This document shows positions 9,758-18,806 of a stretch of 64,000 bases of DNA, piece after piece. The notes below the pieces were generated by a model, which did no database searches, was not told the origin of the DNA, and saw nothing but the letters and a program-made list of their open reading frames with translations. Source of the DNA: Lewinellaceae bacterium (GTDB lineage: Bacteria > Bacteroidota > Bacteroidia > Chitinophagales > Saprospiraceae); assembly GCA_020636195.1 (NCBI GenBank), contig JACJYH010000002.1, positions 558,001 to 622,000 on the forward strand. Direction: 5' to 3'. The position numbers were made by a program, and so were the translations under genes. How positions within the stretch are numbered: position 1 is the stretch's first letter; every line of letters begins with the position of its first letter.

Positions 9758-11446
9758 ATGCAATTGGTCAAAAGTCTCTTAGCAATAGGTCTCTTTTCCT
9801 TTACAATCATCCAAAATGCAAATTCTACGTGTATTACAGGCAACTGTTTCAATGGCAAAGGTACGTATTTGTATTCAGACGGCTCTAAATACACAGGCAC
9901 TTTTTCGCATGGTAAGCCGCACGGTAGTGGTGTTTATACCTACAAGGATGGTCACATCTATCAAGGAGAATTTTATAATGGTAAAAAACACGGACTAGGA
10001 AAAGAAGCGTATAGAACAAAGGACGTTTATAAGGGCAATTATAGCCAGGGTAAAATCGAAGGTAAAGGTACTATGGCTTTCCACAATGGAGACGTTTACA
10101 CCGGCGATTGGGTCAATGAAAAACCCGAAGGTGAAGGCAGATATGATTTTCGCAATGGCGATGTGTACATTGGGCATTTTTTTAATGGAAAATTGGATGG
10201 TCATGGCAGGCTGACGCTGGCAAATCAGTCATATTACGATGGTACCTGGGCCAATAACAAGAAACATGGCGAAGGCGAGAGTTTTGAAAATGGCGTGTAT
10301 TACGCACAGATATATAAATCAGGATCGTTGATTTCACAAGTTGTGAAAAATAAAGAGGAACCTATTTTGTCAGCTTCATCAAATGATGATCAACCGCTGA
10401 AAGATTGCACCTATCAATATTGTGATCAAGAAAATGGTTCATTGACGTATGGCGATGGATCAGTGTACAAAGGATATTTTATAAACGGTCAAGGAGAAGG
10501 AGAAGGTATGTGCACCTATGCCAACGGAGATATGTATAAAGGCGGCTGGAAAAACCATGCACCGCATGGTACTGGAACGATGTTCTTCCAAAATGGCAAT
10601 ATCTATAGCGCAATATGGGATAATGGTGTGCCTAAACAACGGCTCGTAGAAAAAACTCAAACGCAGCAATCCTCAAAACCAATTTCTGAAGCTCCGAAAA
10701 AGGAAAAAAATTCTGATATAAAAAACGAAGTCAACGTGTATGCACTTGTTGTTGGAGTGGCGACGTACAATCATCTTCAGTCCCTCAAATATACGGATGA
10801 CGATGCCTATCAATTCTATGCTCTTCTGAAAAGCCCTGAAGGAGGCGCCATTCCCGATAAAAATGTAAAAATTTTAATTGACGATGCAGCCACTTCAAAA
10901 GCCATTAGAGATGAATTGTCATCATTGGCATCACAAGCAGACGCTAATGATGTGGTGTTGCTCTACATGTCAGGACATGGATTAGACGGCGCATTTGTTC
11001 CAAGTGACTTCGATGGGTACAAAAATCATATTCCGTATGATGATATCTTAGCAATTCTGAATACATCTGCAGCGAAACACAAATTATTTATTACCGATGC
11101 ATGTCATTCAGGTTCTATGCTGGCAGCAGCTCGGTCACCTTTTACTGTTGCATTAGAAAATTTTTATAGTGCTTATAATTCTGCTAAAAGCGGTACTGCA
11201 GTGATCATGTCATCCAAAAAGGAGGAAGTTTCCCTAGAATATGGAGGTCTTCGACAAGGTGTATTTTCGCATTTTCTCATCAGAGGTATGAAAGGTGAAG
11301 CAGATGATAATCATGATAAATTGATTACCGTCACAGAGCTTTATGATTATGTCTCAAAAAATGTAAAATTTTATACTGCAAATGCACAAAATCCTGTCAT
11401 CATGGGTGATTATGACCCCGAGATGCCTGTGGGTTTAGTGAGGTGA
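9758..11446 (+). CDS. MORN-repeat caspase-family (C14) protease
   Basis: 562 aa. A signal peptide (about 1-23) is followed by MORN repeats of the YxGxFxxGKxHGxG type in two blocks (about residues 28-190 and 225-285), separated by a linker. Residues ~325-560 form a caspase-like peptidase: YALVVGVATYNHL, SGHG with catalytic His407 and DACHSG with Cys449. MORN repeats often bind lipids or partner proteins. The combination suggests an exported or periplasmic caspase-like protease or inactive scaffold. The dyad is intact, so activity is plausible. A target is not known and neighbours give no clear clue. Confidence 0.88.
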   Translation: MQLVKSLLAIGLFSFTIIQNANSTCITGNCFNGKGTYLYSDGSKYTGTFSHGKPHGSGVYTYKDGHIYQGEFYNGKKHGLGKEAYRTKDVYKGNYSQGKIEGKGTMAFHNGDVYTGDWVNEKPEGEGRYDFRNGDVYIGHFFNGKLDGHGRLTLANQSYYDGTWANNKKHGEGESFENGVYYAQIYKSGSLISQVVKNKEEPILSASSNDDQPLKDCTYQYCDQENGSLTYGDGSVYKGYFINGQGEGEGMCTYANGDMYKGGWKNHAPHGTGTMFFQNGNIYSAIWDNGVPKQRLVEKTQTQQSSKPISEAPKKEKNSDIKNEVNVYALVVGVATYNHLQSLKYTDDDAYQFYALLKSPEGGAIPDKNVKILIDDAATSKAIRDELSSLASQADANDVVLLYMSGHGLDGAFVPSDFDGYKNHIPYDDILAILNTSAAKHKLFITDACHSGSMLAAARSPFTVALENFYSAYNSAKSGTAVIMSSKKEEVSLEYGGLRQGVFSHFLIRGMKGEADDNHDKLITVTELYDYVSKNVKFYTANAQNPVIMGDYDPEMPVGLVR

Positions 11447-11599
11447 TGAGATATTTACTCTAATATCAGTAAGTTAGGTAATTGACAGGAATTGTTCGTT
11501 AGAAAATATTTGAGTCTTATTAAAATATTTTTAACAAATTTTGTCAATTGTGAGAATTTTCATATTTTCGTTCCGAATAATGGAGTTTTGCGGTAATTT

Positions 11600-13114
11600 A
11601 TGGATTCTTATACCAATTCCGATGAATCTTTTATTCTGTTACAAGACAGATTAAAGAGCAGTTACTATCAATGGATCAACAATCATGAGGTGAGTACTTC
11701 AGTGGTTGTCATACCGAGTTTGACATTAGATCAACGGATGCTGGAAGAAATTACGGGTCAAATCTATTATGAACAGAGGCTGCTCTGCATGTTGATGTTA
11801 CTTAAAAATCCTTCATTGCATTTGACCTATGTGACCAGCACGCCCATTTCACCATTGATCATCGATTATTACTTGTATAATATTCCGAATATTGATGTTG
11901 TTGAAGCCAAGCAGAGACTCACGCTCTTGAGTTGTTACGACTTAGAAAATATATCGCTCACAGAGAAGATATTGAAGCGTCCACGATTGATTGCTAGGAT
12001 AAAAAGAAGCATCGCACCAGATAGTTTTGCGCATTTGGTGTATTTCAATGTCACAAACTTTGAGAAAGAATTGGCTTTGTTACTAGATATTCCATTGTAT
12101 GGATGCGCTCCATCACTGAATCATTTAGGTAGTAAAAGCGGATCAAGGAAAATCTTCAAAGAGACAAATTCATTGCTACCAATAGGATATGAAGATATTC
12201 AATCTATCGATGATATTATAAGGGCGTTGGTGGCTTTGAAACTTGAAAAACCTGACCTTAAAAAAGCTGTAATCAAAGTCAATGAAGGGTTTTCAGGAGA
12301 TGGTAATGCTATCTTTACCTATCCAAATCTTGACAATTTTGATGAATTGGAGTTTTACATCAGAGCGACATTGAAACCCAATACAAAATTTGTTGCACAT
12401 GGCATGTCTTTCAAACAATTTCATAGGAAGATAGAAGAAATGGGCGGAATCGTTGAGGAGTTTTTGGACTGCGACAAGATTGCTTCCCCTTCTGTGCAGG
12501 TGCGCATCACACCAGGTGGGGAAATCATCATCGTCTCCACGCATGATCAATGTCTTGGAGGAGAAAGCGGTCAAGTTTTTTTAGGTGCCACCTTTCCGGC
12601 AAATAAAGTGTATGCCACTGAAATTGCAGAATTAAGCATTCCTATAGCCGAAAGGTTAAGGGATTTAGGAGTTTTAGGACGTTTTTCTATCGATTTTATG
12701 AGCGCATTTTATAATAATGCTTGGCATCATTACGCCATAGAATTGAATATCAGAAAAGGAGGAACAACACATCCATTTTTGATGCTTCAATTTCTTACCA
12801 ATGGAGAATATAACTATAAAACCGGTACTTTTACCCTTGCCGATGGTACAGAGAGGTTTTATTTTGCAACTGATAATATACAAGAAGAAAGATATAAAGG
12901 ATTGACACCGCTAGATATGATAGAGATTACAACCATTCATGACCTACACTATGATAGTGTAAAAAGTGAAGGAGTGATGTTTCATCTCATCAGCGCATTG
13001 TCTCAATACGGGAAGTTGGGATTAGTAAGTATTGGAAAAAGCCATGAACAAACCAAGCAATATTATGAGGATGTACTCACCATTTTGGACAAAGAGGTGA
13101 GTCGCGTTTTTTGA
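11600..13114 (+). CDS. PGM1-type ATP-grasp peptide ligase-related protein
   Basis: 504 aa with the N-terminal motif of the peptide-ligase PGM1-related family (VVVIPSLTLDQRMLEEITGQIYYEQR, written here only as a landmark around residues 35-60) and a C-terminal ATP-grasp core: KAVIKVNEGFSGDGNAI, VEEFLDC, VRITPGGEIIIVSTHDQ, GRFSIDFM and IELNIRKGGTTHPF. PGM1 of the pheganomycin pathway joins an amino-acid-like N-terminal group to a ribosomal peptide. No precursor peptide gene is visible nearby, so the substrate is unknown. The gene is monocistronic and convergent with the amidohydrolase downstream (7-bp gap). Confidence 0.8.
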   Translation: MDSYTNSDESFILLQDRLKSSYYQWINNHEVSTSVVVIPSLTLDQRMLEEITGQIYYEQRLLCMLMLLKNPSLHLTYVTSTPISPLIIDYYLYNIPNIDVVEAKQRLTLLSCYDLENISLTEKILKRPRLIARIKRSIAPDSFAHLVYFNVTNFEKELALLLDIPLYGCAPSLNHLGSKSGSRKIFKETNSLLPIGYEDIQSIDDIIRALVALKLEKPDLKKAVIKVNEGFSGDGNAIFTYPNLDNFDELEFYIRATLKPNTKFVAHGMSFKQFHRKIEEMGGIVEEFLDCDKIASPSVQVRITPGGEIIIVSTHDQCLGGESGQVFLGATFPANKVYATEIAELSIPIAERLRDLGVLGRFSIDFMSAFYNNAWHHYAIELNIRKGGTTHPFLMLQFLTNGEYNYKTGTFTLADGTERFYFATDNIQEERYKGLTPLDMIEITTIHDLHYDSVKSEGVMFHLISALSQYGKLGLVSIGKSHEQTKQYYEDVLTILDKEVSRVF

Positions 13115-13121
13115 TCCATGT

Positions 13122-14828
13122 CTATTGCATTCCATTAAATTCTACATTTCCATTGATGATGGTATAGAGGATTTTTGTTTTAAGGATGTCATCATCACTG
13201 CAATGAATTAAATCATTGGATAAAATAACGATATCAGCAAGTTTTCCTACGCGTAAAGAACCTTTTAGTGCTTCCTCTTTTGCAGCATACGCATTTCCCA
13301 AAGTGTAAGAATATACGGCTTCTTCCCTTGTCATTTTTTGCTCCGGATAAAAGGTCATTCCATTGTCTATTCTGCGTCTTGTCACGGAAGCATAGAAATT
13401 TTTAATAGGATCAACATCTTCTATGGGCGTGTCGGTACCGTTTGCAATTTTTACGCCTTGGTCCAAGAAACTTCGCCAAGCATATGCACCCGATTTCGCT
13501 CTTTGTTCACCCAACCTTTTTACAACAAAGGGTGCATCCGATGTGCAATGAATGCCTTGCATAGAAGCGATGATGCCATGTTGGTTGAATCTTTTGATAT
13601 CGTCGGGCTGTATGTGCTGCGCATGTTCCACTCTCCACCTAAGGTCTTTTTTATCTGGATGAGCGTCCATGACACCTTCATAAATATCCAAAACGACACG
13701 GTTGGCGCGGTCACCAATGGCGTGAACACACATTTGCATGTCATTCTCCATAGCCAATTCTGCTATTTTCTTCACTTCAAAGACATCTGTGGTATTCAAT
13801 CCTCGGTAATTAGGCTTGTCATTATAGGGTTCCAGCAACCAAGCTCCATAGGAACCCAACGCTCCGTCCAATTCCGATTTCACTGCATTGCATGTGTAGA
13901 AATGATTATTTACTCCAATTTTTTTACATTGACTGATGTCCTTTTTCAATTCCTGAGAAGTTTCTCTTATCATGGCCCACAGCCTGAGATGCATCTTTCC
14001 GGATAATGCGTGAGTTTCAAATTTTTTAAGATCTTGGATTTTTGATCCTGCATCCTGAAAGGAAGTTACTCCCTTCGAAATGCATATATCTTCCGCTATG
14101 GTAAATGCTTTCATCCAGATGGAATCTGTTTTTACAGCATCTAAGTTTTTTATGTAATCATCATACGCCTCCTTAAATACGTCCATGGCACGTTCTTCAA
14201 ACACGCCAATGGCATTCCCTTTTTTGTCCCAAAGTATGGCTCCACCAACCGGATTAGGAGTTTTATCAGTAATTCCCACCAAGTCCATTGCCATTTTATT
14301 AGCAAAGATGGCGTGTCCACTAGCGTGGTACAATATCACTGGATTTGATGTCGAAATGCGGCTGAGCTCATCATGGAAAGGATATCCATAGATGTTTTTT
14401 TTAGGAACACTGTCCCACTTTTCTTGATGCCATCCTCTTCCTATTATCCATTCACCGGGTTGCACTTCTGTGCACCGTGCTTCTACCTGTTTGATGATTT
14501 CTTTCCAACTCTTGGTGTTTTGTAAATTCAAATTGATTAAACTATAACCTAAGGACATAAAATGCCCATGCGCTTCAATAAAACCCGGCATAGTAAAATT
14601 TCCTTTTGCATCGATCTTTTTTGTTACCAAATCACACATAGCTTCAATCTCAGCCGATGAACCAATGCTAATGATCTTCCCGTTTTTTATTGCAATAGCA
14701 TCTGCCCCTCGATACACTGTATCCACTGCGTACAGATTTGCATGAAGTATGACAATGTCGGGAATGGAAGGATTTTGGCATGAGAATACCAGTAGGAAGA
14801 GATACGTGAAGGCAAGAATTCTCAACAT
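13122..14828 (-). CDS. Amidohydrolase family lipoprotein (YtcJ-like)
   Basis: 568 aa. An N-terminal signal peptide ends in a lipobox (VFSC, Cys17). The amidohydrolase_3 fold is clear: GFIEAHGHFMSLG (metal-binding HxH), then GRGWHQEKW, HASGHA, CVHAIGDRAN, RVEHAQHI and NGTDTPIED near the C-terminal half, followed by GSLRVGKLADIVILS. Family members hydrolyse C-N bonds in amides or cyclic imides, but the substrate of YtcJ-like enzymes is generally unknown. It would act on the periplasmic or surface side. It is divergent from the PAP2 gene. Confidence 0.9.
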   Translation of the reverse strand: MLRILAFTYLFLLVFSCQNPSIPDIVILHANLYAVDTVYRGADAIAIKNGKIISIGSSAEIEAMCDLVTKKIDAKGNFTMPGFIEAHGHFMSLGYSLINLNLQNTKSWKEIIKQVEARCTEVQPGEWIIGRGWHQEKWDSVPKKNIYGYPFHDELSRISTSNPVILYHASGHAIFANKMAMDLVGITDKTPNPVGGAILWDKKGNAIGVFEERAMDVFKEAYDDYIKNLDAVKTDSIWMKAFTIAEDICISKGVTSFQDAGSKIQDLKKFETHALSGKMHLRLWAMIRETSQELKKDISQCKKIGVNNHFYTCNAVKSELDGALGSYGAWLLEPYNDKPNYRGLNTTDVFEVKKIAELAMENDMQMCVHAIGDRANRVVLDIYEGVMDAHPDKKDLRWRVEHAQHIQPDDIKRFNQHGIIASMQGIHCTSDAPFVVKRLGEQRAKSGAYAWRSFLDQGVKIANGTDTPIEDVDPIKNFYASVTRRRIDNGMTFYPEQKMTREEAVYSYTLGNAYAAKEEALKGSLRVGKLADIVILSNDLIHCSDDDILKTKILYTIINGNVEFNGMQ

Positions 14829-14995
14829 GAAGAATATTTTTTCAAAGGTAGTGAAATTATCACTAGAAGAAAAATATCAATGGTGTTAAGAACTGCGACT
14901 TTAAAAGTCAAGTTTCGAATGTTATCGATCATTTTGGCAAAAATTCTGTTATTAAAAATTATTTCTAATAGAAATTCCATATTAAATATTCAATA

Positions 14996-15784
14996 TTGTA
15001 CAGTTATCGCCAATTTTTTTTGATACTATTATTTCTTGGTGTACTGAGTAATCAAGCAAATGCGGCAATTGCACCAACGTATGTGCATGAACATAACGAA
15101 TGGATGGATTCAAATCGAGACACCTTGGAATACTATCCCTCTATTAGAAATTTTATCCTGCCAACAGCTGCAATTGGTTATGGCTTCGCAAGCGTGTATA
15201 TACCTAATTTCAATCAAGTAAATGTCAATGTCCATGATGCTATAGATAAATGGAACCTGCCTCAAAGTAAATTGGATAATTTTACACAGTTTGCGCCAGC
15301 GGTTTTGGTGTATGGTTTGAATGCTGTGGGCATACATGGCAAACACGGTTTATGGGACAGGACATTGATCTATGGCCTTTCTCAAGCATATGCATCCAGT
15401 TTTGTCGTGCCTTTGAAACACATAATAAAAGAACAGCGTCCTGATGGTTCTGATGCGTTGTCATTCCCTTCAGGGCATACTTCATCAGCGTTTGCCTCTG
15501 CACAATTCATGTATAGAGAATATAAGGATACGCATCCATGGATCAGTGTCTCAGGATATTCTTTTGCGTTATTCACAGGTGTATATAGGATGGTAAATAA
15601 TAGACACTGGTTTGGAGATGTGGTGGCTGGGGCCGGTTTTGGTGTTTTAGCTACGGAATTGTCGTATTTGACCTTTTCAACATTGAAAAAACATCGAACC
15701 AAGAATGCTCAGAATGCATTCATATCTTATGTTCCGTTCTATAATAGTCAAGTTTATGGGATGAACTGTGTTATGATTTTTTAA
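14996..15784 (+). CDS. PAP2-family phosphatase with signal peptide
   Basis: 262 aa, starting at a TTG. The complete PAP2 catalytic signature is present: K141-x6-R148-P149, PSGH (158-161), and R198-x5-H204-x3-D208. An N-terminal hydrophobic signal and further membrane segments place the active site on the periplasmic side. Enzymes of this family remove phosphate from lipid substrates such as undecaprenyl pyrophosphate, phosphatidic acid or lipid A; which one is not decided here. It lies 14-17 bp upstream of an EamA-type gene, so they are probably co-transcribed. Confidence 0.9.
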   Translation: MYSYRQFFLILLFLGVLSNQANAAIAPTYVHEHNEWMDSNRDTLEYYPSIRNFILPTAAIGYGFASVYIPNFNQVNVNVHDAIDKWNLPQSKLDNFTQFAPAVLVYGLNAVGIHGKHGLWDRTLIYGLSQAYASSFVVPLKHIIKEQRPDGSDALSFPSGHTSSAFASAQFMYREYKDTHPWISVSGYSFALFTGVYRMVNNRHWFGDVVAGAGFGVLATELSYLTFSTLKKHRTKNAQNAFISYVPFYNSQVYGMNCVMIF

Positions 15785-15801
15785 TTTAAAATAGGTATGT
15801 G

Positions 15802-16218
15802 ATGTGGGTTTTATATGCGCTTTTGTCTGCTTTTTTTGCTGCACTTACTGCAATTTTTGGAAAAATAGGAGTAACCAATATCAATTCAAACTTAGCCACA
15901 GCCATCAGGACGATTGTGGTATTAGTTTTGATATGGATGATCGTTTTTATGCGTGGGGAAGCAAAGGGTATTTCTTCGATTTCAAAATATAATTTGACCT
16001 TCTTAATATTATCAGGTGTGGCTTCGGGGCTGTCTTGGTTGTTTTATTACAGAGCATTGCAGATCGGCAATGTGTCTCAAGTAGCTACCCTAGATAAATT
16101 GAGTATTGCTCTTGTCATTATCTTTGCTGCTTTGTTTTTGAATGAAACGATTACGTTAAAGACTGCAATTGGTGCAGGTTTGGTCATGCTGGGCGCACTA
16201 GTTTTGGTGATTAAATAA
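15802..16218 (+). CDS. EamA-domain membrane protein (single-domain DMT transporter)
   Basis: About 138 aa from the ATG at 15802 (a GTG at 15799 is also in frame). It has five predicted transmembrane helices and one EamA unit: ALLSAFFAALTAIFGKIGV, then SGLSWLFYYRALQIGNVSQVATLDKLSIALVIIFAALFLNE and AGAGLVMLGALVLV-like segments. Full DMT transporters carry two EamA units (~300 aa); single-unit proteins must dimerise. The substrate is unknown. It follows the PAP2 gene closely. Confidence 0.88.
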   Translation: MWVLYALLSAFFAALTAIFGKIGVTNINSNLATAIRTIVVLVLIWMIVFMRGEAKGISSISKYNLTFLILSGVASGLSWLFYYRALQIGNVSQVATLDKLSIALVIIFAALFLNETITLKTAIGAGLVMLGALVLVIK

Positions 16219-16240
16219 TATATTTTAAAAATACTCTTAG

Positions 16241-16537
16241 TTACTTCATTGGGACAACTGCCCGCATTGGATAGTATTCATAGCGGTTGATTTTGCTGGC
16301 AGGGTCATTTTCAATAAAATCCAATAGTTCTTTTTCATTTTCTACAACGATGATTCCAAGACCATAGGTTTCTTTTGGATCAATCACCGGGCCAAATGCG
16401 ACAACCTTTCCTTTATTCATCTTTTCTTTCCAATAGATCACATGTTCCTGCATAATATTGCGTTCTTCTTTAGACATTGCATCAGAAAAATTTGACCTGG
16501 TTGGCCTTAGGTAAACAGCAAAATATTGTAAAGTCAT
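16241..16537 (-). CDS. YciI-like protein (YCII-related domain)
   Basis: 98 aa with the YCII fold pattern: MTLQYFAVYLRPTR, then MQEHVIYWKEKMNKGKVVAFGPV, GLGIIVVENEKELLDFIENDPASK and the C-terminal YEYYPMRAVVP. The conserved His in EHVIYW and Asp in ENDPA match the putative active-site pair of the family, whose function is mostly unknown. It is small, cytoplasmic and monocistronic. Confidence 0.85.
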   Translation of the reverse strand: MTLQYFAVYLRPTRSNFSDAMSKEERNIMQEHVIYWKEKMNKGKVVAFGPVIDPKETYGLGIIVVENEKELLDFIENDPASKINRYEYYPMRAVVPMK

Positions 16538-16586
16538 TGTTTTGGTGTAAAGGTTTTAAAGATTGTTTTGTCGAAAATTTTAAAGA

Positions 16587-16973
16587 TTATCCTTTAGTTT
16601 TTGTAAAGAATTTTAAAATGAATAAGGAAATATATACTTCCAAAATACTTAATGGAATTGCCCATAGTAGAATTGAAAATGGTAGCACACCAAGATTTCC
16701 GATCACCAACCACATCATCACAAATCCTATCACCCAGCAGAGAATCAATGATGCATTAAAGGAAAATTTTTGTGAAATGAAGTACATCACAGTGGCAAAT
16801 ACCAAGGCCCAAATCCCCCAAACCATGCCATTAATTGGTTGCTCCGGAAAAATTTGACCTAAATTCTGATAATGTTCTATCCAGTGAGAATGTAATAAAA
16901 ATGAATTCCTAAATACCTCAGAAAGACTGATCCAAATGGTGGTAAGAATGATGGCGATGATCCTATTTTTCAT
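16587..16973 (-). CDS. Conserved membrane protein of unknown function
   Basis: 128 aa with four predicted transmembrane segments (about 5-22, 50-65, 73-96, 98-122). A histidine-containing loop (LLHSHWIEHYQNLG) follows the first helix. The look of the sequence (EVFRNSFLL, WIGFVMMWLVIGNLGVLP-like stretch) is familiar from uncharacterised Bacteroidota proteins, but I know no function. A long perfect hairpin (16992-17039) lies just upstream of the start and separates it from the next gene. Confidence 0.75.
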   Translation of the reverse strand: MKNRIIAIILTTIWISLSEVFRNSFLLHSHWIEHYQNLGQIFPEQPINGMVWGIWALVFATVMYFISQKFSFNASLILCWVIGFVMMWLVIGNLGVLPFSILLWAIPLSILEVYISLFILKFFTKTKG

Positions 16974-16991
16974 GATAAAATTTAGGCAAAT

Positions 16992-17039
16992 ATCGCAAAA
17001 AAGTTAATTAGAATCACATATAAATAACTTTTTTGCGAT
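16992..17039 (-). terminator. Perfect 15-bp inverted repeat, likely terminator
   Basis: ATCGCAAAAAAGTTA and TAACTTTTTTGCGAT pair perfectly over 15 bp around an 18-nt loop. It follows the stop of the minus-strand haem-motif gene (17058-17411) by 18 bp and precedes the next minus-strand start, so it probably ends that transcript. The stem is symmetrical and could act on both strands. Confidence 0.65.
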
Positions 17040-17057
17040 GGAATCAGCCACTTATCA

Positions 17058-17411
17058 TTACTCCGGATTGCCATTTTCTATCCAACAATAGATTTTTTGG
17101 ATAGTATCATCACTCAATTTTGAAGCATTTTCCGGCATTCTTTTGTAGCCGCTTAGATGTTGGATGGAACCTAAAAACCTGTTCTTTTGGCTTTCTGATT
17201 TAACCTTTGCATAGGTGCTTAAGTCTATCCCATCGCGTTTCGAAGCAGCGCTATGACATCCTGAATAGGCACAGGATGCATCCATGATGGCTTTGATATC
17301 ATCAGTATATGTAGGTGTCACACCTGTACAGTCAGATGTTATGATGGCATCTTTTGTGCATGATGAAAACCATAAAATCAAGGAAAATGAAATAATGAAA
17401 TACTTGCTCAT
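17058..17411 (-). CDS. Cytochrome c-like lipoprotein with CX4CH motif
   Basis: 117 aa. The signal peptide ends in a lipobox (WFSSC, Cys18). The mature part carries one haem-attachment-like motif, SCAYSGCHS, with four residues between the cysteines, and a distal methionine in YKRMPENAS that could be the sixth haem ligand, followed by IQKIYCWIENG as in small cytochrome c domains. The CX4CH spacing is less common than CXXCH but is seen in Bacteroidota cytochrome-like lipoproteins. A periplasmic electron-transfer role is inferred; no oxidase genes are adjacent. Confidence 0.75.
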   Translation of the reverse strand: MSKYFIISFSLILWFSSCTKDAIITSDCTGVTPTYTDDIKAIMDASCAYSGCHSAASKRDGIDLSTYAKVKSESQKNRFLGSIQHLSGYKRMPENASKLSDDTIQKIYCWIENGNPE

Positions 17412-17658
17412 AAGATTAGTTGTTGATAATAATTATTGTTTTAAAATTTTGACAAAAGCTTACCTTCTATTTGTATTTTCAATATGATTTGAAAACAGTT
17501 TGTGATACTCGTGTTCCACAAATGATTGACCTACTGATTATTCCAAATATGAAGACAAAACTTTTTTGAACTCCTTTAACTAAGATAATTGCAGCTTTAT
17601 TGTACTCATTTACGTTCAACATTTTTTAAAAAAATATTATTCTCAGTAGATTAGATTA

Positions 17659-17675
17659 AGAGTATGTTTAAATTT
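17659..17675 (+). repeat. Solo terminal stub of the MITE-like repeat
   Basis: AGAGTATGTTTAAATTT matches the terminal inverted repeat of the ~155-bp elements. The following sequence does not match the interior, so this is a solo end or decayed remnant, 8 bp past the stop codon of the TMEM175-like gene. The rest of the 17412-17682 gap shows nothing else. Confidence 0.55.
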
Positions 17676-17682
17676 ATTTTTT

Positions 17683-18261
17683 CTATGATTTTAAAAGGTT
17701 TTCTATTCTTTTATCCGGTACAAACCAAATCACGGCTACCAATGCAAACCCAATCGTACTTAACAATGGATAGTAAAATGCACAAATTTCGGAAAGTAAA
17801 TAGATAAAAATAGAAAAATACTCCTTAGTTCTATTGCCTAAAGCCGCGTGTATTTTAGATGATTCTCCCTCATGTTTTAGGGATGCATTTTCTAATATGA
17901 AAAACATCAATGCACTGAGCAAAAGATTGAGTCCATATAAAAACACCGTCTCTTGCTCAAAATGGTTTTCTCCCATCCACGCTGTAGTAAAAGGAATTAG
18001 GGACAATATGAAAAGTAAACCCAAATTGGCCCACAAAACACCTCCATTGACTTTTTCAATCGCTTGAAAAATATGATGATGGTTATTCCAATAGATACCC
18101 AAATAGATAAAGCTGAGTAAATAGGATAAAAATTTTGGAATCAGCGGTTGTAAATCTGAGAAATAATGACCTTCCGGCACTTTCAGTTCAAGTACCATAA
18201 TCGTGATGATAATGGCAAAAACGCCATCGCTAAACGCTTCTAACCTACTTGTGGTCATCAT
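17683..18261 (-). CDS. TMEM175-family potassium channel-like protein
   Basis: 192 aa with the hallmark first helix of TMEM175/DUF1211 proteins (RLEAFSDGVFAIIITIMVLEL, residues ~6-26) and about six transmembrane segments, including SYLLSFIYLGIYWNNHHHIF. Bacterial TMEM175 proteins are tetrameric K+-permeable channels with an FSD motif in helix 1; FSD is intact here. The ATG pair at the start and the 5' region are duplicated about 2.1 kb upstream, in front of an unrelated ORF. Confidence 0.9.
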   Translation of the reverse strand: MMTTSRLEAFSDGVFAIIITIMVLELKVPEGHYFSDLQPLIPKFLSYLLSFIYLGIYWNNHHHIFQAIEKVNGGVLWANLGLLFILSLIPFTTAWMGENHFEQETVFLYGLNLLLSALMFFILENASLKHEGESSKIHAALGNRTKEYFSIFIYLLSEICAFYYPLLSTIGFALVAVIWFVPDKRIENLLKS

Positions 18262-18310
18262 GGATTACATTTTAGTTGAGTAACCAAATACTACATAATT
18301 GGTTTATTTT
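18236..18310 (+). repeat. Direct repeat A: TMEM175 5' end and upstream region
   Basis: This ~75-bp stretch contains the first codons of the TMEM175 gene (minus strand: ATGACCACAAGTAGGTTAG) and its immediate upstream region. It matches 20377-20452 with roughly ten mismatches counted by eye. Similarity stops inside the coding region and after TTGGTTTATTTT on the upstream side. Confidence 0.8.
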
Positions 18311-18341
18311 TTTTATCTCACAAATAGGTTAGTTGATTCAG

Positions 18342-18806
18342 TTACCATTTATACCTGATACCTAATCTCAAATTATCTGCTAGACGATTTGTCTCTGAAT
18401 CATTTAGGTTTATGCTACTTGATATGCCACCGTACAATTCATATCTATTACTAATAGAAAAACTAACAGTAAGTGGGAATTCCAGATTTCTTGAAACTAC
18501 TTCTTCGCTCAATTTATTAAATCGAAGCCGATCATAATTATACTCAACACCAAAGTCTAAGTTTAAGGGCTTATTTGTCATTATTCTGTAAAACAAACCT
18601 CCACGTATTCCGTACGATTTATTTAAATTATATGCATATCTTGCTGTAATCCCAACTTTATTGGTCAGTGGATTACTGTAACTTAGTTCAGCATTTAATC
18701 CGGACAAATTTGAGTGTAAAACGCCAAATGATAAGTTCTTTGATAATTGAGCATGAAGGAATGAAACGGAGAATGACATGATTGCAATCAAAATTATTTT
18801 ATTCAT
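18342..18806 (-). CDS. Outer-membrane beta-barrel-like protein
   Basis: 154 aa with a signal peptide (MNKIILIAIMSFSVSFLHAQ) and then alternating amphipathic strands (LSFGVLHSNLSGLNAELSYS, VGITARYAYNL, YGIRGGLFYRI, LNLDFGVEYNYD, LRLGIRYKW), ending in an aromatic residue as outer-membrane barrels do. Its start overlaps the stop of the T9SS gene upstream by 4 bp (ATGA), so both are translated together. It could be a small porin-like or stabilising partner; there is no recognised family. Confidence 0.75.
   Translation of the reverse strand: MNKIILIAIMSFSVSFLHAQLSKNLSFGVLHSNLSGLNAELSYSNPLTNKVGITARYAYNLNKSYGIRGGLFYRIMTNKPLNLDFGVEYNYDRLRFNKLSEEVVSRNLEFPLTVSFSISNRYELYGGISSSINLNDSETNRLADNLRLGIRYKW

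Noticed and set aside
13338..14006. 222-aa plus-strand open frame antisense to the amidohydrolase gene
   Set aside because: The amidohydrolase on the other strand has clear catalytic motifs through this stretch; the antisense frame has no recognisable features and is a shadow.
16477..16857. 126-aa plus-strand frame across the YciI and membrane-protein genes
   Set aside because: It is antisense to two genes with plausible protein features and has none itself.
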